The notes beneath the pieces were generated by a model, which saw only the letters and a list, made by a program, of their open reading frames with translations, had not been told where the DNA came from and did not search any database. A stretch of DNA of 23,443 bases from NCBI GenBank assembly GCA_004154925.1, contig QJNS01000498.1:1-23443 (forward strand), written 5' to 3'. Position numbers and translations under genes: made by a program. This document shows, in pieces, positions 1 to 9,468 of the stretch; the first letter of the stretch is position 1; each line of letters starts with the position of its first letter. The stretch comes from Monosporascus cannonballus. Its lineage: Eukaryota > Ascomycota > Sordariomycetes > Xylariales.

Positions 1-35
1 CCCCCCCCCCCCCCCGCCCCCCCCCCCCCGCCCCC
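1..35. other. Poly-C scaffold end (probable artefact)
   Basis: The first 35 bases are C15, G, C13, G, C5. Read outward on the minus strand this is poly-G. The right end of the window (23424-23437) also runs outward into poly-G. Poly-G at both outward ends is typical of two-colour sequencing, where absence of signal is called G. I infer an artefact rather than biology. Confidence 0.7.
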
Positions 36-472
36 ATTACCTTAGCCGGGCGAATTCGATAAACCAACAGGCCAAACCAACCGCTCCCAGACCGTCTCTC
101 TCCAATACCAAAATATTACGTGCGTAGTGGGTATAAGTGCAACATCGCGTCCTTCCAAACTTCCAACAACCGGATTCCACAATCCGCCTTCCCAGACTTC
201 GGGTGGGCGTGGGGTTTCCGCCGACCTTATCGTAGACAAAAGAGACTTGAAGCAGGGACAGCCTCATATCATGATTCGTACCCGGTGACATTAAATGGGG
301 ATAAAGTTGTAGGTTTGCTTGGTCTTCAAGCTGTAAGCGGGTCCGAACCTGGGTTAAATACCACCCTGGCCGTATGTCACTAGTCAGGGTGGCCGGGTTC
401 CAGACGAGAGAAGCGAAAGTAGTCGAGCTAGGCGCCTTCTGGGCGGTGCTCGAGAGAAGCGAATCCAGCCTC
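36..472. other. 3' flank of the TBC gene, no gene seen
   Basis: This stretch lies downstream of the minus-strand TBC gene and probably includes its 3' untranslated region. Short open frames on both strands have no recognisable protein features. I saw no canonical AATAAA on the minus strand and no RNA gene. Confidence 0.5.
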
Positions 473-3400
473 CTAGGGTCTCCGATGCCTGTTCTGGTGC
501 TGCTTCCACTCTATTTGCACTACTGCCATGAAATGTTCGATATTTTTGATGGGGATCCACGAGGTGAGAGCCCTCATGGCGTTTTCGAAATCGGAGTCGA
601 GGAGGTTCTCGCGCTGGCAGTCGATAATCGCAGCGCATGTGGCATGCAGTATCTCTAACCCCTGGGAGGGAGGCGCGGGGTTGGCGCTGATTCTGCCTGT
701 GATAAGGGCAGGGCTGGGGGGTTCTGTAGGCGCAGAGCCCAGCAGCATGAAGACGTCCCATACGCGGAGTTGCACCACAAATGGGATCGAAAGATTGAAA
801 AGGGTCATGTACCAGCGAGTTGCGTACGCGGTTGGGTGGATGCCAAGTTCAGCCTAGGGAGCATGAGTCTCTGGCAGACGGGTAGATGATATTAAGAAGT
901 TACAACTTACAAGCTGCTTGGCAACATCTCTGTCTCCCAACCAATACTTCTCAAAATCTCCCAATATGTTCATGAGCTCCCCGAGCTCCGAATCGCGCGT
1001 ACCATACATCTGGCTGAGACCGCGGTACTGCCAAAGCCGCACAAGCATTACGAAACAGGATTCCTCCTCGTAGTAGCTGAGAAGGGTTGCTACCAGGGGA
1101 GCCATGCCTTGGACATAGCCCGTTTCCGGGAAATAAAGAGAAAGAGCGTGCAATACGCGGAAAAGCAGACGCTGGCCTCCTCTATATCTCCTCCGGAACA
1201 TGATGTGCTGGTTGATGGTTCGCGGCACGTCCATGTCGATCTGAACATCGTCCGGGGACGGCTCTTCGACGAGCCGACGGAAGTCCGCCTTGAGCTCGTC
1301 GTCCGTGGCGAAAGGCTTATTGCTGGCTTGTGCGCTGGAGGACAAGAAGGAGTACCAGGCTGCGGAGCGCCAGCAATCAGGGATCCCCTTCCATGTCCGC
1401 GAGACCAACTTGGGGTGTCTCGGGTCGAATTCAAATATCATCCCCTGACCCTCATCGCCTCGCCTGACTACTTTCGCCATCCTGAGCCATTTTTCCGAAC
1501 GGCTCACCTCTTTGAGCTTCGCCTCGTTAGCCAGCTTCTCCGCAAGTTCGTCCTCGGCAATGTTGGTTAACCCCGGCTGCGTCGCCAGGCTGTTACCGGC
1601 CTCGTCAACTAATCTACGGTCCCTGTTATGCGGCAGCAGATTGGTGGCCTGACGAAAAGCCGAGCGTGTCGAGCGATGCGATGCCGTGGACAGCTCGGAC
1701 GCGTGGGAATTCAGTGAGAGAGCGGATCCTCTCCTGCCAACCCGAGACTTCACTGTTAAAGAATGTGCCGGGTGATCTCTCCGTACCAAGACGTTTCGTT
1801 TCTTCTGCGGGGAGAAGTGTACGCTGGATTCGCTCTTCGAAGTCGTGGGCCGCTGGGGGCTGATAAAACCGAAACGATCGACATCTCCACCATTCACGCC
1901 TTCCCAGTCCTCAAACCCTCCCGCGAGTTCGTGTGATCTTCGTTGCACGCTTCGTGCTATACTAACGTGTCGCGACGCAGTAGTAACTCGGTCTATAGTA
2001 GCCGGACCACGTTGGGGGCCGTCGGGGCTGTTTTTAAAAATGCGACTCGTCAGTAAGAGCCAAGGCAAATGTAACGGTGGATTCGGTTCAAGGAAACCAT
2101 ACGCGTCATTCCCATCCCCATGTGACGGAACGTCTTCTTCTGCTGCTGGCTCGAGACGCTCATCAAGTGACGGGCATCCCCCACCATCTTCCCAATTGAG
2201 ACCTTCTGCTGATTCATAGAGCGATCTCACCTTTTGAGACTCCTTCTCTGCTTCTATCGAGATAACTCTGATGCTGGGAGGGCGTTGCTCGTCGGCATTG
2301 GCTAGCGAGTACCGCGTGGCGTCGTCCGCGTCGGCGTCTGGGCCCCGGACACTGCCGTTGTCCGCCGGCTCTGGTTCGCTTTGAGCGGTAGCGTCGTCGC
2401 CGCCATCATCCAATCGGGTATTTTTGGTCGGCCGCGTAACCAAGGGAAAAGAACGACCACCACTTTTGACCTTTTCGTTGAGGTGAGGGCTGTCAGTGGC
2501 TATGCCGCTGTCTCTGTCGGACATGATGACGCCGTTGCGTTTGTGACGAGGATAAAACAAAGAGGCTCGATGGGAAAAGGAGACCCGGCTGGGACTGAGA
2601 TCATCTAAATTGGAGCCAGAAATCGAAACGGAAGGTCTTGGCGACCTGTCCTTACCTGGGTAGGGAGCAAGTCGGTAGGGAGCAACCTGGTAGGTGTTGG
2701 TAGAGGGTGAAGGCGCTATCTCAGGGGGCTTGGGGGGCCGAGGGGCTTCTGGGGTTCCTGGGGCTGCGAGGAAATTGGGTTCGGCGCCATATTTGGGCGC
2801 GGCTGCCCTATCCGTCCTAAGTGGGGCCTCGTGAGCACCAACAACCGGCGTTTCTGCTGCGACTCCCCGAAGAAGTTAGTACCTAACCCGAAAAGGTTCT
2901 TTAGGTATTCCATGCGCTTCGTATTCATTAAAATCATTCATGCTCCCCTCTAGAACGCCTCCAACGTCCAGACCAACAGGCAATCTTGTGTTCGTGTTAC
3001 GGAAAGAAAATGATTGGGCCAAAGCAGAAGTCCACTAACCGATCCCCCAGGTGTCCTTATACCGTGCAGAGGCAACAGGGTCCTTCCTCGCTGGCTTCTT
3101 CTTCAGCTGCTTCGTGGACGGCTTGGCTGACTTGGAGGACAGAAAGCTCAACGATCTCACGAGCTTCTCGGAAAAATGATCCGTGGTCGGGGTGGCCGGC
3201 GAGGTTGCCGGCGTTAGAGTGTTCCCGTCCGACAGCGAGGGTGACGATAGAGGAACGCTGATCTGACTAGTGCTGGATTCGCTCTTCCTGCCTCCCTCTT
3301 CTATCGAGCCGAGCGACGCTGCTTTGGGTCGTGGCGCTAGTCGTAAGCTTGCTATCCTAAATTTCGAGGACCGCGTGTCCGTCTTATCATAGGCGAACGG

Positions 3401-3874
3401 GTCCTCGCCCTCATCATCGCTCTCCTCCCAAACCGACTCTGTGTTGGTTGGCCGGTAGTCCCACCTCCAGTCGCCCTGGTATGCCGCTCCTCCGGGACTC
3501 GTGATAGTCCTAAGAGCCGGATGCGGCTCGTTTGGGCGTGGGGGCCGCGGCGGCGGCGCACCGGCATTTGTCGGAACGAATACGCACGAAGAGGGCCGCG
3601 AGCGTATAGACAGCGCGCTGTCTAGAGAGTTCGAAGCCCGGTGCATCAGGTGTGCGGCGCGGGGACTTGGACGGAGAGGGGAACGCGCCGGTATGATCGG
3701 GATGGGCGGTTCGGCTTCCCTAGCCTCGTCGTATCGCAGACCGATCAGTCCCTGGTCGTCTCTCAGGGGAAGGACTACCCGTTGCTTTTCCGCATGTCGC
3801 ACGCTTGCCGCCTTCTTGGGGGGTGCCCCGCGGTTGGCGTGGGTGAGAGAAGTGAACGGCGCAATGCCCAGCAT
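473..3874 (-). CDS. TBC-domain Rab GTPase-activating protein, three exons
   Basis: The spliced coding sequence joins minus-strand exons 3874-3040, 2856-911 and 853-473, giving 1053 residues with consistent phases and a TAG stop at 475-473. The TBC domain begins near residue 765. It contains the arginine-finger motif IDMDVPRT (Arg about 824) and the glutamine-finger motif GYVQGM (Gln about 861), so both catalytic fingers known for TBC GAPs are present. The domain is split by the second intron, and exon 3 continues AELGIHPTAYATRWYMTLF into the last TBC helices. TBC proteins stimulate GTP hydrolysis by Rab GTPases on membranes; the Rab partner cannot be told from sequence. The first 750 or so residues are Ser/Pro/Arg-rich and look disordered. 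The start is the first ATG in the open frame (AAA before the ATG); the frame upstream stays open only with a TTG. A 75-base or 48-base in-frame intron may exist near 2102-2028, which would shorten the protein by 25 or 16 residues. Confidence 0.88.
854..910 (-). other. TBC gene intron 2 (57 bp)
   Basis: The donor GTAAGT follows the codons for DVAKQL (exon 2 ends at 911). The acceptor CCCTAG ends at 854 and exon 3 opens with AELGIHPTAYATRWY, the expected continuation of a TBC domain. Phase 0 on both sides. Without splicing the frame ends after 18 unrelated codons. Confidence 0.92.
2028..2102 (-). other. Possible unrecognised in-frame intron inside the TBC gene
   Basis: On the minus strand a GTATGG donor (at 2102), a TACTGAC-like branch point and a T-rich AAACAG acceptor (ending 2028) bound 75 bases with no stop, phase 2 on both sides. 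A second possible donor, GTTACA, gives 48 bases in the same phase. The encoded stretch includes the hydrophobic run LHLPWLLLTSRIF, out of character in a disordered polar region. I infer an intron is likely but cannot prove it. Confidence 0.4.
2857..3039 (-). other. TBC gene intron 1 (183 bp) with tandem NAGNAG acceptor
   Basis: The donor is GTTAGT directly after GGGATCG (exon 1 ends at 3040, phase 1). A perfect TACTAAC branch point lies about 20 bases before the acceptor CAG ending at 2857. The next three bases are again CAG (ending 2854), so two acceptors three bases apart keep the frame and add or drop one residue. The in-frame stop TAA just upstream of the acceptor, and the proline-rich open frame continuing into the known exon, support this junction. 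Confidence 0.8.
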
Positions 3875-6540
3875 TTTGCCTCTGGCTTGAAACTGTTCTG
3901 AGCTTGATCCCGGGTTTTTCTGGGTATGTCCTCCTGTGGCGAGTCTCCCACGGTTCTCACAATGACCCAACAAGCCGAAGGGTTTAAACCATCGGTGTCC
4001 AGCAGCGCTGGAAACCAGTAAGCAGGATTAGAATAGCTGTATACCAGATACTAATAGCTAGAAGGCAATCTAGAGCTCGGGACCAAGGACCATGGATTCC
4101 GCAATCTTCTTCGATACCTTGACAAAATAATATGCGGTTTCAATATCCACATGTGCCCTTCACTGTATAGAACGGACCGCTGACGTGAGCTTGCGGATTT
4201 TCTCGTGCGTGGGGATCTCACATATACTTCTGCGCTGAGACACGCGCCGAAAGTTCCGGCTTAGGGTTTGATGATGACAAAAGGTAATCGGCCCAGAAAA
4301 CAAGAGGAACAGAATTTATTAGGTCACGCACCCGGAGGGGAGCCACGAGATTTATGACTCGGATATAGAACTCGTCTCACGAACTGACTCGACCCTCAGT
4401 CAAGGTACCCAACACACCAATAGATATGAATTTGATATCTCTATCGTCCTCCGAAGTGGCCCACCTGCTCTGTCGGGACAAAAGGAGCCACTGTTCAGTT
4501 ACGTACGTTCGTGGAGTAGCTGCGCTTGGCGCCTGTCCTTGTGATGTTCACGTGTGAGGTATATAGAGTATTTTCCGTTTTCTGTCATGTTACCCAAGGG
4601 TCTGGACGGGCGGTATCACCGAAGCTACTATGGCTTACCGAAGCGGAAGCGGTAGATGCAGCCACTTGGCTCTTTTGCATGACTAAACTTGACCCCAAAA
4701 TCACTTTATCCCAATTGGCGGGGGACAATTTGCGCCCAATTTCATATTTACCATGATTTGCTGGTATTGATTCATAGAGCGGTAGTTGATGGCAGCAGCC
4801 GGTATTATCTGACCTATTTTCCTATTTCCGTGGGGGGAGGTTATGACCGGCAGCAGGCTCACCGGAGGATAGGGTCCAAGGCAAGGTGTGTTCACTAAGT
4901 GGACTACCCACCCATACTCGAACGCCTCAAAGCATGACATTCTTACTGCGTAGTGGGACGCCTAGATATCGAGTTGCTGCATAGAGTTAGTATACCACTG
5001 CCGGTGAGGCCGGACCGTAACGTTGAGAGAGTACTAGCGACTTGTTACCATGAGCTTCATCCAAGCATTGAACTAGCGACAGCTCCCCACACAGCCCCAC
5101 CCCACCAACGACCCATAAGGAGAGTAATCGATAACCGACTCTCGAACCACGACCAGCCGAGCCAGGTCTAATTAGGTATAACACATTATACTCTGCCGTA
5201 CGGCTCGCTCGAGAAGTTAAATTATAACCCCACCCACTCACATCGTTATGATCTTTCTTGCCATCTGGTTTTCTTGCCAGTGTCCCAAGACCACCCTCGA
5301 TTTCATCAGCGTCCTTCTTGCATTGGTCCGTCGTGCTGCCCACGATACTTATCGTTCCCAGCCGCTGGGTTGGCACACCTTTCTGTTCTGGAAGGACCGA
5401 AAACCGAGTGGTGATGCGGCGGCGTTATTGGAGGTAAAACATCTTTTCTGTGCTTCCTAATCTGGTAAGCTCCAGGATACTTAGGCCCATTCCCCGCTGA
5501 TCAATGATCGCCCTTGAACCTGTCCCCTCTCGTTTCCGCTCTCTCGGCGGGTCGTCTGCCAGGGTATCCGAGTCTGTCGCGGAGCATAATGCCACAATTG
5601 ATTTCCCTCGATAGACGTTTCCATCTATCCGCGGCTCAACTGTCCTCCCAATGAACATGGGTGAACTCAATTACGCATTCCAACAATAGCTTTCTTCCAG
5701 AATACCTAACCCAAAGCACGACGATCCGGGCGGGTAGTTTCTCACAATTATCACAGCCGAGGCGGGGTTAACTCATTCCGGCCACGCACACTTGCTCCAG
5801 AACCTGCGACCTCGCTAATTATCCCGGAATGCCCGGGTCCGCGGTGGTAAAGGTTCCGCCGCACGGCATACGCTAATAAGTGCCAGAAGTGGTTTGCACC
5901 CAGCCAATACATACGTCCAATACATACGTATTTAGGCAATTCTAGCGACCCAATCCGAATCGACCCTAAAGCGCCCCGTGTGAAACCAGGAGCCTCTTTC
6001 CCGTTAGGTCGGATGAGCCGACTGCGTGCGCATATTGATTACACCTGCGTAGGGAACAGAACAAAACGGATGATGTCATTGTCGTTTCTCTCAGCCGAAC
6101 TTCGAATGTTCGGTTCTAGGTCATAGTAATCAGTTTACGTATCAAGCTTCGACAGCGTTGCCCCTGGTTTAGCGCAAAATCCTGCTCAGAGTGAATCTAG
6201 AGTGTCCTACAGTAGTCCAGCCGAGATCATTTTAGGGCAATAGCATTATAGTAAGGCACAAGCGGGCCTGTATTACCAAGACTAGAACCGTCGAGCCAGA
6301 CAACTAAGTAATTGGTCAATCGTCACCTGACCTTGGTGTATCTGCCTACTTGAAGCAGCAACGGAATCGCTCGCCCTGCGGTGGCGGCGTCCAGTTAGAA
6401 CGGTCAGGGCGGAGTTATTACAAGTCACGTCGATTATCGGACGTTAATTAGTCCTATTCCAGCATCTCCCCTGCCCATCGGGATTCCATACTAGACGTAT
6501 ATTACTGTGCACCATAGCACACTCTCTTGCCACGTCTGGT
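3875..6540. other. Gene-empty region upstream of the TBC gene
   Basis: The first few hundred bases should hold the TBC promoter and 5' untranslated region. Beyond that I see only short, overlapping open frames (at most about 129 codons) on both strands with no domain signatures, no splice-supported gene and no RNA gene. A 13-bp direct duplication at 5904-5929 is the only repeat I noticed. Confidence 0.5.
5904..5929. repeat. Direct tandem duplication of CCAATACATACGT
   Basis: Two perfect 13-base copies lie back to back (5904-5916 and 5917-5929). A simple slippage duplication in non-coding DNA is the plainest explanation; a duplicated regulatory site is possible but unsupported. Confidence 0.85.
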
Positions 6541-7143
6541 TAGCCTGGGATCAGAGGGATGTAGACTGACGAGCTAGAGGGGCTCCTTGGGCTCCGCCTT
6601 GCTCATCGGCTCTTCCCACTTGGATTCCAGGCTTGTTCCCTTTCGGCAACGTGCCTTTTAGCGACATGCAACTGGTCGAGGGCACTTTGGCCTCACATGG
6701 GGCTCGGGTAGAAACCAGGCGCATGTCGCCTACGTAGAAGCCGTGCCGGTAGAGACCTCGAGGAAGACATCCCCTAGAAGAACCCTGAAGGGCCAAGGCG
6801 GCACCTGGCGGTAAGCTTTCTGGCTGTCCATGTAGAGAGATGACAAGTTGAACCGACCCGACCTCGTTCTACCTCGTAGGAGAAACAATGATGGTTGGGT
6901 GGCCCAGTCCAAGCCAGAGTACGATCGCCTATGTACGAAGACATGTCTACCATGATTCTTGCCCCGGCATATATAGTCTCCTGCAAATATGTAATAGGGC
7001 TGGGAGAAGAGGCTGGAACCCAGCGGCGGTGTCAGAAGAAAGCACCATACGCCGGAACTCGAAGCGGATGCTCCCCGCTGAAGAGCGGTGCGAGCAGGTC
7101 GTGACGACGCCCAATTTGGAGAGACAGCGAAGCTTCAAGGCAT
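6541..7143 (-). other. GC-richer patch, possible degraded coding relic
   Basis: Composition is visibly more GC-rich than the DNA on its left. On the minus strand several adjoining open frames of 25-80 codons read as protein-like pieces, for example LYMDSQKAYRQVPPWPF and LHVAKRHVAEREQAW, separated by stops and frame changes. I do not recognise a family. It lies just downstream, on the same strand, of the amidase remnant, so a second decayed gene is possible, but chance open frames are not excluded. Confidence 0.2.
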
Positions 7144-7164
7144 CCCCCCCCCCCCAAAAAAAAA
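7144..7164. repeat. Homopolymer block C12 followed by A9
   Basis: Twelve C are followed directly by nine A and then four C. This is the longest internal homopolymer block in the window and the only one resembling the poly-C/poly-G ends. It may be natural slippage or a weak point of the assembly. Confidence 0.8.
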
Positions 7165-7489
7165 CCCCTCTCCACCGTCTTCAGCGTCCAGCTTTCCGAA
7201 TGTTTTTAGGCGGGGGGTTGGTTAGGGGACAGCCAGTCGAGTCATAAGTAGAGACAGTCTACTGCCGCGGAACCCGGCAGACTGGCCCGCTGCTCCCTTG
7301 CGCCAAATCAGCAAACCATACGACTTCCCCCGTCTCCCTTTTCGAGTCCTTCGAAATGCAGCGTTATAAGCGAGCGGCTAGCCAGACACGATACCACTCA
7401 TACACACATCCTGAGTAGGGGTAAGTAGACGGCTTGTAATTGTTCTTTCGGATATTCTGTTAGATTCGCTTGCGAGCATTTCAAGTCCT

Positions 7490-8030
7490 TCAAAGCGGCT
7501 CTGGCGGAGCTCGCCTCGCTCCTATGATCACCTTCAGCCCCCTATCCAGTTTGAGGAGCTGTTGTTCCTGGTACTCCAGACCGATAAATTGCAACCCACC
7601 GGGAGCCCGTCGACCGTGAAACAGGCCGACACCGTGATGGCCGGGAGTCGCGCCAGGCTCGCCAGGATCGTTGCTTACGGGAAACTCGGCGACTTCGTAT
7701 CGGCCTTTCGTCGCGCCTTGAACCGAGTGGCGAGATCTGGACGTCGGCTCATTTGGCACGATGTCCTTTTATGTCCTGCGGGAGGTACGGTTTTGTCGCC
7801 AGGAAGGAATTGACATCGCTCCATAAGCGCAGGGGTACGTCTAAGCGTAGTTTAGCTGAAAGATCGAGATTCTCGACGTGGGCGCCCCACGGAAGTCGTG
7901 CCGGCCTCCTGTAACTTGCTCATGGCTATAGACACGACCGCGTTCACTGCTTTTGCAGCAGGGATCTGAATATGGTCTGAAGGGCTGCCTCATCACCCCT
8001 ATCTTAGCCTTTTTGGCCCTTTCCGGTCCC
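7490..8030 (-). pseudogene. Decayed amidase-signature family gene, N-terminus missing
   Basis: Pieces of an amidase-signature enzyme can be read in order on the minus strand in alternating frames. Near 8030-7930: AKIGVMRQPF and then SIAMSKLQEAGTT. From 7886 to 7767: an open 40-codon block with NLDLSAKLRL and FLATKPYLPQDIK. From 7668 to about 7598: LARLPAITVSACFTVDGLPV. After a one-base loss near 7597: LQFIGLEYQEQQLLKL, the typical C-terminal strand and helix of the family. Amidases hydrolyse carboxamides with a Ser-cisSer-Lys triad; that catalytic half would lie above 8030 and is absent. The segment between LPQDIK and LARLP is also much shorter than usual. The gene is truncated, frameshifted and surely non-functional. 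The exact subfamily (general amidase or a GatA-like enzyme) is uncertain. Confidence 0.7.
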
Positions 8031-8775
8031 TGCCTGAGGTTCGAGGTATACAAGACATGGTACAAGGTAGTTGGGAATCTACAATCAGGAATCGCACCAT
8101 TAGTCACACTTCATGGCGGTCCCGGTGCCGGTCACGAATATTGGACTTCACTGGTCGATCTATACAACAAACATGGGATCCATCTGGTCTTCTACGATCA
8201 GATCGGTTGCGGTCAGTCCACCTACCTCCCAGAAAAGAAGGGGGACACATCGTTCTGAATATTCGACCTGTATAAGAGGGAGCTTGCCAAACTTGGTCTG
8301 CCATCTCGGCATCTAGAATGGGTCCCATCTCTTTGGCCAGAGCTGGGGCGGTACGTTCGGCAGTGAATACGCCTCTTTTCCAGCCCAAAGGACTCAAGAA
8401 GCTAATTATCTCGAGTGGGCCCGCAAGCATTCCCTCCTGGTAAAGGGATATGATCCGCTGATCGCCCAGTTACCCGTCTTGACGTCCGCGAGACGTTGGA
8501 GCTGACATGGCATTTCAACAGGCAGTGACCTTCCGGATTCGAAATTCCTCGGCTCCTTTAAAAATTGGGAGATCGGGCAAGAGGCTCGCAAGATTAAAGC
8601 CGAGACACTTCTCCTAAACGGGAAGTACGACGAGGCGACAGATATTTGCATGGAGCCATAGGCTAGGGCCATCCCTAAGGTCAAGTTGGGTGACTCTTGA
8701 GAACTCAAGCTATATGGGGCATTGGAAAGAGAAGAGCGGTTTATGGAGGTTATTAAGCCTTTTCTCATAAGCTAA
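8031..8775 (+). pseudogene. Decayed prolyl iminopeptidase / L-amino-acid amidase (alpha/beta hydrolase, S33)
   Basis: Ordered fragments of a proline-iminopeptidase-like alpha/beta hydrolase appear on the plus strand: YKTWYKVVG, the oxyanion-hole motif HGGPGAGHEYW, then VFYDQIGCGQS, then the nucleophile elbow GQSWGG (Ser codon at 8341). Next come QPKGLKKLIISSGPASIPSW, the acid-residue motif LLLNGKYDEATD and finally EVIKPFLIS before TAA at 8773. Lesions include a TGA at 8256-8258 where a Trp is expected, a TAG at 8659-8661, and frame changes near 8292-8316, 8380, 8442, 8474, 8524 and 8690-8735. The expected catalytic His in a SSHMPHW-type motif reads Tyr (codon 8711-8713). Most of the helical cap domain between about 8520 and 8530 is missing, as are the first 25-30 residues. 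The intact enzyme would release N-terminal proline or other residues from peptides or amides. It is clearly dead. Confidence 0.85.
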
Positions 8776-9468
8776 GCCAGTGTGGCTTAATGAGCACTGA
8801 GCGCATCGTAGCAGACAACAATGCGATATGGTGGAATAGGACTGTATGTTCGCTTCTGCGTTTCAAGTCGAGGCTCATGAAAGGCACGTTTCTGACTTAG
8901 TTAACCTGAAACCGCCAAGATCCCATGCATTTCACTCTACTCAGGGTCGGAATCGACTTAGATAGTTAACGAGCATGTTCCCATCGAAGGTTCATGTTGA
9001 AGACAGGCCTAATATCCATCGGATTCAATACTAGGTGACCAGAAGTGAGAGTTTGAGAACTTACTAACTCTATATACACAGAAGGTGTGGGTCGTTTTAC
9101 CCCTATTCCAGCCTCGGTTCCACCGCCACTGCAACTCATATTCCGACAGTCAGGCGAAACTTTGGATATCCTCTGAATGACACCAGGACCGTAACAATGA
9201 TTAAGCACATGAACTACAGACGTTGACCTCTCAACGAGGCTCAAATTCTCAGAAGTGGGCCAAATGAATGGGTTCAGGAAGTCCGACAGAATCACATGAA
9301 ATGGAGAGTGAAGGAAGAAACTAGACCCCTTTAATTATCTTTAAGGAGTCCGGGTGTTCCGTTACCTAACCGTTTTCATCCAGCAACATAAGTATTCGAC
9401 CTTTCCTACTAAGTTTTGACTGTACTCCAGCTAACGCCATATTCGACCACACCCGCTAACGATAACCG
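8776..9468. other. Intergenic stretch, nothing recognised
   Basis: This lies between the 3' end of the iminopeptidase remnant and the 3' end of the DUF8021 gene. A 109-codon open frame on the minus strand (9295-8966) has no recognisable motif. The DUF8021 3' untranslated region probably occupies the right end. Confidence 0.45.

Noticed and set aside
1109..1570. 153-codon plus-strand open frame
   Set aside because: It lies antisense to the TBC domain exon, whose catalytic motifs fix the minus strand as coding.
2522..2560. Start of the TBC protein at 2560 or at the ATG at 2524
   Set aside because: The codon at 2560 is TTG, and the frame stays open upstream for about 98 codons to a good acceptor with a TACTAAC branch point, joining an upstream exon in phase.
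7562..7813. 83-codon plus-strand open frame
   Set aside because: It is the shadow of the amidase remnant, whose family motifs read on the minus strand.
8104..8768. Minus-strand open frames of 108 and 120 codons
   Set aside because: They are antisense to the iminopeptidase remnant, which carries HGGPG, GQSWGG and the acid motif on the plus strand.
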